DNA from: Pleurostoma richardsiae
Taxonomy: Eukaryota; Ascomycota; Sordariomycetes; Calosphaeriales; Pleurostomataceae
Assembly: GCA_030052745.1 (NCBI GenBank)
Contig: JANBVO010000007.1
Coordinates: forward strand, 868,001-932,000
Length of the DNA: 64,000 bases
Direction of reading: 5' to 3'
Shown here: positions 59,101 through 64,000 of the stretch, piece after piece
How positions within the stretch are numbered: the first letter of the stretch is position 1
How the letters are laid out: every line of letters starts with the position of its first letter
Made by a program: the position numbers and the translations under genes
Notes under the pieces: model-generated
The model's input: the letters and a program-made list of their open reading frames with translations, nothing else
Databases searched by the model: none
Told to the model about the DNA's origin: nothing

Positions 59101-59705
59101 CGGATTTTATGCACCTCGATCGGTGCGGATCGTCAGCCACAACCGCATGAAAAAAACGTGCAGCTTCTCTCCCTGTCGTGAAACGAACGAACTGGTTGGG
59201 GTGGAGCTGCCCGTTGGATGGGCCCCGCAAGGGACAACCGCCATTAATTTCCGAGGGTCGTATCAACCCTGGTCGGAGACTCACCAGCGGACCCGGGGGA
59301 AATGAGACGCTCAGGGGAGCCCCGTCGATCATGCTGGGGTCAGCGCCGAACAGGCGGATCACCGGGCAACCTGGGAAATTGCCTTTGCCCAACAGAGCCT
59401 TCACCTTCCTCTCCCACTTGGGAAGGTTCTCGCGGGCTATGGTCAGGCTCATGATTGTCACGTATTCACACAATTGCATCACTCGCACCAGCTGCATTTG
59501 GCTGCCAAAAGGGGTGGTTTCAAAAAGGCATCCAGATTCTCCCGGTTCTCAAGAGATCTCCAGCGCCTAACAATACAATTAGAAGATTAAGTACATATGC
59601 CATATGCTAGACAGCCAGTAGCCTTTTTGATGCCAACAAGCTCCGATTCATAAAATGCCGTAGCCTTCCCCAGGCTCTTCATGCGACGTTCAGAAACGAA
59701 GACCC
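56101..59705. other. 3.6 kb region without a firm gene
   Basis: Upstream of the RTA1-like gene and downstream of the wall-protein gene. Minus-strand frames at 56383-56937 and 58958-59497 show no family motif. The frame 57104-57745 (minus) begins with a protein-like stretch (LRHGQLNYQPPQWATELDRH) that might be a relic. A short decanucleotide repeat lies at 56791-56820. Confidence 0.4.
56791..56820. repeat. AATGAGAGGC decanucleotide repeat
   Basis: Three tandem copies, the third with one change (GATGAGAGGC). A partial fourth copy may precede at about 56766. Confidence 0.8.
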
Positions 59706-60490
59706 TTAAGCCATGACGGCCAGAAGGGCGCCAGCAGCGGCAAGGAGGACGGAGCCGCCCATGGTGGCAGCACCGGCGGTGACGCTGGCCTGAGGAGGCG
59801 AGGAGGTGGTGGGGGCACTAGAGCACAAGTTAGATGTCTAATATATCTAAGGGACCAGCAGAGTTCAACTCACGTTCCGTTGCCAGAGGCGCTGGCGCTG
59901 GGGAAGCCAGTGGAGGCAACACCAGTGGCGGTCGGGCAGGGGACAGAGACAGTCTCGTAGATGACGGTCGGGTAGACCTTGGTCACCGAAGTGGAGATAG
60001 TCTTGACGGAGTAGGTAGGGCAGGCAGCGGCCGCAGAGGAGGTGGTCAGGGGAGCGGCCGGGGACGTCTCCGACTCAACGGCGGAAGAGGGAACGGAGAC
60101 GACGGAGCTCACGGTGACCGGGACGGTAGCAGAGGTGGACACCGCCGGGGCGGTGGAGTTGTAGTACTTGGTGGTGCTGCTCAGGGAGGACACGGGGCAG
60201 ACGGTGGTCGAGACGGCGACGGACTCGGTCACGACAGTGGTGGAGTGCGCCGGGCAGTTGGTGACGGTAGGGGCGCAGGAGGTGATGGTCTTGACCGTGG
60301 TGCTGAAGATGGTCGAGGTCGTGACGGGATAGACCGTCGACGTGACCTTGGTGGAGCGAGCAGGGCAGTTGGTGACGGTCGGGCCGCACGAGGTGATGGT
60401 GACGAAGTCAGTGCTGTAGACAGTGCTCTCGGGCTCTTCATGGGCCATGACGGCACCGGCAAGGAGGATGGCAGCAGCAGCGAAACGCAT
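59706..60490 (-). CDS. GPI-anchored Thr/Ser-rich cell-wall protein
   Basis: Secreted, probably GPI-anchored wall or surface protein of 242 aa. Exons on the minus strand are 60490-59874 and 59817-59706; the 56-nt intron (GTGAGT...CTCTAG) joins ASGNGT to APTTSSPPQ. The signal peptide is [16 protein letters not shown] with likely cleavage before HEEPEST. The body is Thr/Ser/Val-rich with a repeated Cys motif, [17 protein letters not shown] then [17 protein letters not shown], followed by a divergent third unit ([10 protein letters not shown]). Potential N-glycosylation occurs at NST. After a Pro/Ser-rich stalk the C-terminus ends in a hydrophobic tail ([18 protein letters not shown]) typical of a GPI-attachment signal, with a small-residue omega region just before. 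The repeated Cys pairs suggest intrachain disulphides. The upstream leader (60491-60720) is consistent with a strongly expressed gene, but that is inference. Confidence 0.87.
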
Positions 60491-63400
60491 CTTGACTGAT
60501 GTTTGGGAGGGTTGGGGTTATTTCGTTAGAAATAAGGGACCGTGAAGGTGTGAAAAGAGTGGACTGAAGCGCGAAGCTTTGAGAGTTTGGTTTAAAGAAT
60601 GGACGACCGAAGTCAAGTGAGTCAAAGTGCTCTGAAGCTGGATAATGGCTTGTTTGGCTGAGGAGAGAAGGAAAGGGCAGGACGGAAGAGGAGAGAGGCA
60701 ATCGTTAAATAGGCCGGCCGGCGCTGCCAAGCGCACAGCAGTTCGGGGGCCGTCCCTGTTGACTGGCGAGAGGGGGAAATTACCCGCAACTGCAACGGGC
60801 AGCGCCGGTGCAGGGAACTGCACGCTAATCCAGGGGCTCAGTGGAGGTTGAAGGAAGATGAGGGCACATGGATCAGCAGCGCTGGGGCCGAGGGTTGCCC
60901 GCTGGTCATCAAATGGCTCCCCATCCACTGTATACGCAGACCGCCACTGGCCAAGGTCGCCAGTAGCCCTGACCTAGCACACAGCACCAGCGCGGCCCAC
61001 AGTGACTGATCGCTGAAAAGGACGCGGAATATTGGGAGGAAACCCGACTTTTTCTTCGCAAAGCCGGCGTCAAGACCGTCATCACCCAACGAGCGGTTCG
61101 ATTGGCCAACGACTGGCGACACGATTGTCCTCTTTAGCGCCCTGGGTGCCTCTATTTCCCTAGTAGGAACTTGCTGTAGCAACTGGTTCGAGTGACTGAG
61201 ATTGATTATGAGCGCTTATTAGGTGTTAATTAAGGCCCCAGCTGGGCAGTTCGAGGCGGGAGGCGACTCAGGCAAGGCGCGGCCGCTGATTCGCGCCCCC
61301 GTAAAGGTACGTTGCAGCGGCGTGCTGCGTTGCTGATGTCTTGTTGTTCCACCTGCGTCCAGAATTCATGGGCGCCCGACCCCCGGCTCCGGATGGCACT
61401 GCCACCTGACGACGGCCTCGAATGCCTCTGCAGTTTAATGAGAGGAGAGGAAGCGCTGTTCTTCCTGCGGTGCATTGTGCATGCAGCCAACCGTGGAGCA
61501 CTAACAAAGTACTCAGTTCTCCACAGAAGAGGCGCCACCATTATCGGTATTTCTACCGCCGGACAAGCACCGGCCTGAGCAAGCGGCCACTACTTGATCG
61601 GCTGGCCAATGCTTGTTTCGCGATTCAGTGTAGCCTGGCGCAGAATTGCCAGATGGACGCGAGCCGAGGTGCATCTTGCTGACGGTGTTGGCTGGCGCAT
61701 AGTGCGGACAGCATGGTGTTGTGGTACGCCAAAGAGGGGACGGCGAGACGAGAAAATCCAGACTCGCTTTCCGGTTCCAGCTGTGAAAACCCGGCATCGA
61801 GCGCTCCTTCCCACTTAGGAAACCGTTCGTCTATTAGGTAAGCCAGATGAACGTCATCCTCTCTTGTACCTAAGATACTCCGTAAAGACGACCCTCTTAC
61901 CTTACCTTACTACTTCGTATGTTATGTACGCTACCTAGGTAGTATACGCAGGCTGTAGGGAACTTCCATGTAGATGGTAGATTCTCGAGTCCAAATCCTT
62001 TGCGTCTCTTGGTTCTACAGGTACACGTGTACCTTACTTTGCAGAGAGTGAGACTACCTACCTTAGTCAGTCTCACACTGGGCCAAATTTGGTTCCTGAC
62101 CGCGCTAATGCAGGTACAGATCCGTTCAGACCGCGATGCCGTCAACGGCTGACGGAAACCAAGCGGCCGCCAATTAGGGAAGTTGAGTGACTGACTGACT
62201 GACTGAGTGACCGACTGACTCCTTTCGGGAGGCAGCGAAATGACAGCTCATCACCTCTTCTTGCTGCCCAGCATGTTATGAGACTAAGCAACTAACATGC
62301 ACCAGAGTAAACATCCCTTCTTGCCGAATACCGTAGAGCACCTAGAGTAGACATGCACGTTACGACGCCACCGGCGCCAGCAATTTGAGGGTGTGGCCAT
62401 TGATGGACATATCACCACCCATTAAGCACGGCACCCCGCAATTTCATCTTACCACCAACCCCTTAAACGCCGCGACGCCGCACGAACGACCAGCCTTCAG
62501 CAATGCACCTACTCTACAGCAGGTTGCGCCGGCTATGCCGGTACCTGCTCCAGTCCATCCTGCTGCCCTTTTCCCTCGGTCCTGTCCTATCGCTCCCTAC
62601 CGCCAAGGGCCTGCCTGCATTAAGCGGACGATTTTATGGGGAACGGTGTTTGACAGCCGGCTCCCATCAACGCGATGGGGCGTCGCCATTAAGATCCCAG
62701 TCCACCGCGTTCGGTTTGTAGTCGTACAGTAACGCGCAATTATGTTGACCGCTGGCTGCGATTCAGGACTCCCTGGTCTAAACCACGATTGTCCGGATTT
62801 GAGGAGTCTCTCCCCAATACCTCCGTCCTCAACGGAGCCATCCGTGGCCTTCTTGAACTCCTCAAGCTGTGGAATCATCAGGACACATCCACTGGGAGAA
62901 TATACTCTTACACTAACACATACTGTGTGTTAGTAGGGGTGTGGTGTTAGTAGGTCAGTACTTCTGCTGACTGGTGTGGTTTTATTCTTTCCACAGCTGG
63001 CTCCTCTAGAGTACAAGAACGGCAGCATATGCCGATGAAGCGGCAATTCCATACTAGACTAGTGCTCTACAGTACGTACGCGGTACGGATGCCTCCGTAA
63101 CGTCGCAAGCCAGCTATAATAGCCCCCTGTTGCAACTCGCGAGATGAAATGGCGGGGAAATCATGGATTTGTTCCTTCGTATCGACCGGGAGATTTTAGG
63201 GGAACCCGGACCCGGGCACGTCACTCCACATTTCGGAAATTCAAGTGTTCTTCCCGAAGGGGATGGCTCTCGCCAAGGGCTTATGAATATTTCCCCCTGA
63301 GGGTCAAGGCTGCCCGTAGAGGAGATTGCTTGGATGTGCCCTAGAGTCTAGAGCTCTAACTTACTCCCTAGCTTTTAACAAGCTCCTGGTGTGGGTCCTA

Positions 63401-63554
63401 GCCCGGCTCGTAAGCGAAGGGAATACGATGCTCAAATCTCGGCGAGATGGACCGGGCCATGCTCACCGCCGGGTATCTAACCAGCTACTATGAAGCTTTC
63501 GCTTGCAGCCTCCTGGTCTACGGCGCGGATTACTCTGCTGTCATCTTAGGAGCT
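60491..63554. other. Right-side non-coding region
   Basis: Promoter and leader of the wall-protein gene followed by about 2.5 kb without a recognised gene. Contains TACCTAGGTA-type words at about 61860-61950, a GACT tetranucleotide run at 62186-62220, and a TAGTAGG/TGTGTTAGTAGG repeat near 62925-62960. Confidence 0.45.
62186..62220. repeat. GACT tetranucleotide repeat
   Basis: Imperfect run of about eight GACT/GAGT units in non-coding DNA. Confidence 0.75.
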
Positions 63555-63917
63555 TTATGGAATCGCCATCAAGTCATCCCTCTCCTCGCGGAACTCCTCT
63601 TCCACGGTCCAAGAACGTAATGATTCTGTCTTCCTACTAATAGACCAGCGTTGGAAACAGATCGATGAGTTATCCTCTACCTCCCAGATATACTCCCGCT
63701 CCGCGAAAGAGCTAGACGCTCCTCGAGGTACAAATATTTTGCCTCCGGAGTTGTCCAGTTTCCACACGATCAAGCTTGCTACATACGGGTCAATCGGCCG
63801 TCGAACATGCCAGATACCGACCTCCAACACATGCAAAAGCATTGTGGCTCTTGTCTGGTTTCTGTTAACAGCAGAGCTGACCCCGACGTAAAGACTTGCG
63901 AAGCAGAGACTGGGCAT
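63555..63917 (-). CDS. Unassigned possible gene fragment at right edge
   Basis: Minus-strand open stretch ending at a TAA at 63555. From an internal Met (about 63917) it reads MPSLCFASLYVGVSSAVN, LHVLEVGIWHVRRPIDPYVA, LIVWKLDNSGGKIFVPRGA and EYIWEVEDNSSICFQRW, with codon use that looks coding but more AT-rich than neighbouring genes. An in-frame stop lies at 63963-63965, so an upstream exon or a truncated start is needed. No family is recognised. It may be the last exon of a gene running off the window or a relic. Confidence 0.3.
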   Translation of the reverse strand: MPSLCFASLYVGVSSAVNRNQTRATMLLHVLEVGIWHVRRPIDPYVASLIVWKLDNSGGKIFVPRGASSSFAEREYIWEVEDNSSICFQRWSISRKTESLRSWTVEEEFREERDDLMAIP

Positions 63918-64000
63918 CCAGCCCACCTGCCCTTGCCCATACCGGTCACGATGGCGACGCAATCAGATTCCCTGGCTCGCCGACATGCTCCTCCCTTGAG
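63918..64000. other. Right window edge
   Basis: Too short to interpret; may contain an intron or upstream part of the fragment to its left. Confidence 0.3.

Noticed and set aside
58958-59497. 179-codon minus-strand reading frame
   Set aside because: No recognisable motif, mixed composition, no splice sites extending it; cannot be distinguished from chance.

Overview
The window reads as nuclear DNA of a filamentous ascomycete (Pezizomycotina, most likely Sordariomycetes). The evidence is GC-rich codon third positions, many short spliceosomal introns (mostly 48-130 nt, GTAAGT/GTATGT-like donors, CTAAC/CTGAC branch points, CAG/TAG acceptors), pyrimidine-rich 5' leaders, single-gene transcription units and the protein families present. 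There are no operons, CRISPR arrays, rRNAs or convincing tRNAs, and no intact transposon.

Layout. 0-10 kb: an isochorismatase-family hydrolase (+), a large disordered protein with a degenerate aspartic-protease-like core (-), an IAH1-like SGNH esterase (-), a DFG10/SRD5A3-type polyprenol reductase (+), and an ALKBH6-type 2-oxoglutarate dioxygenase (-) whose 3' end lies 14 bp from that of the reductase. 10-18 kb: a 1,551-residue ankyrin/AT-hook/coiled-coil protein (candidate Set3-complex Hos4) and the GTPase DRG1/Rbg1 with seven exons. 18-23.7 kb is gene-poor, with microsatellites and possible relics. 23.7-35.2 kb: a CENP-B/Tc5-type HTH protein (+), a PXA-domain sorting-nexin-like protein (-) split by an unusually long 1.5 kb intron that seems to hold a separate coding fragment, a zinc-ribbon protein (-) with an in-frame TAG, and a protein combining Cys pairs, LysM and a UBA-like helix region (+). 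35.5-43.1 kb: splicing factor SF3B3/Rse1 (-), divergent from the mitochondrial MYND protein Mss51 (+), then the F1-ATP synthase delta subunit (-). 43.1-46.9 kb is gene-free. 46.9-56.1 kb: a DUF2457-like acidic/basic protein (+), the COPII GTPase Sar1 (+), a patatin-type triacylglycerol lipase (+) and an RTA1-like seven-TM protein (-). 56.1-64 kb is mostly non-coding, with one GPI-anchored Cys/Thr/Ser-rich wall protein (-) and a possible gene piece at the right edge.

The genes form no pathway. They are housekeeping functions (splicing, COPII transport, ATP synthesis, cytochrome oxidase biogenesis, dolichol synthesis, translation GTPase) mixed with lineage-specific fungal genes. Exon structures were deduced by hand from splice signals, reading phase and family conservation. 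Most multi-exon models close exactly in frame and at the expected family length (Sar1 189 aa, ATP synthase delta 165 aa, SF3B3 1,212 aa). No clear new system was found. The best leads are the coding fragment inside the long PXA-gene intron, the in-frame TAG of the zinc-ribbon gene, and the protease-like core of the first minus-strand gene.
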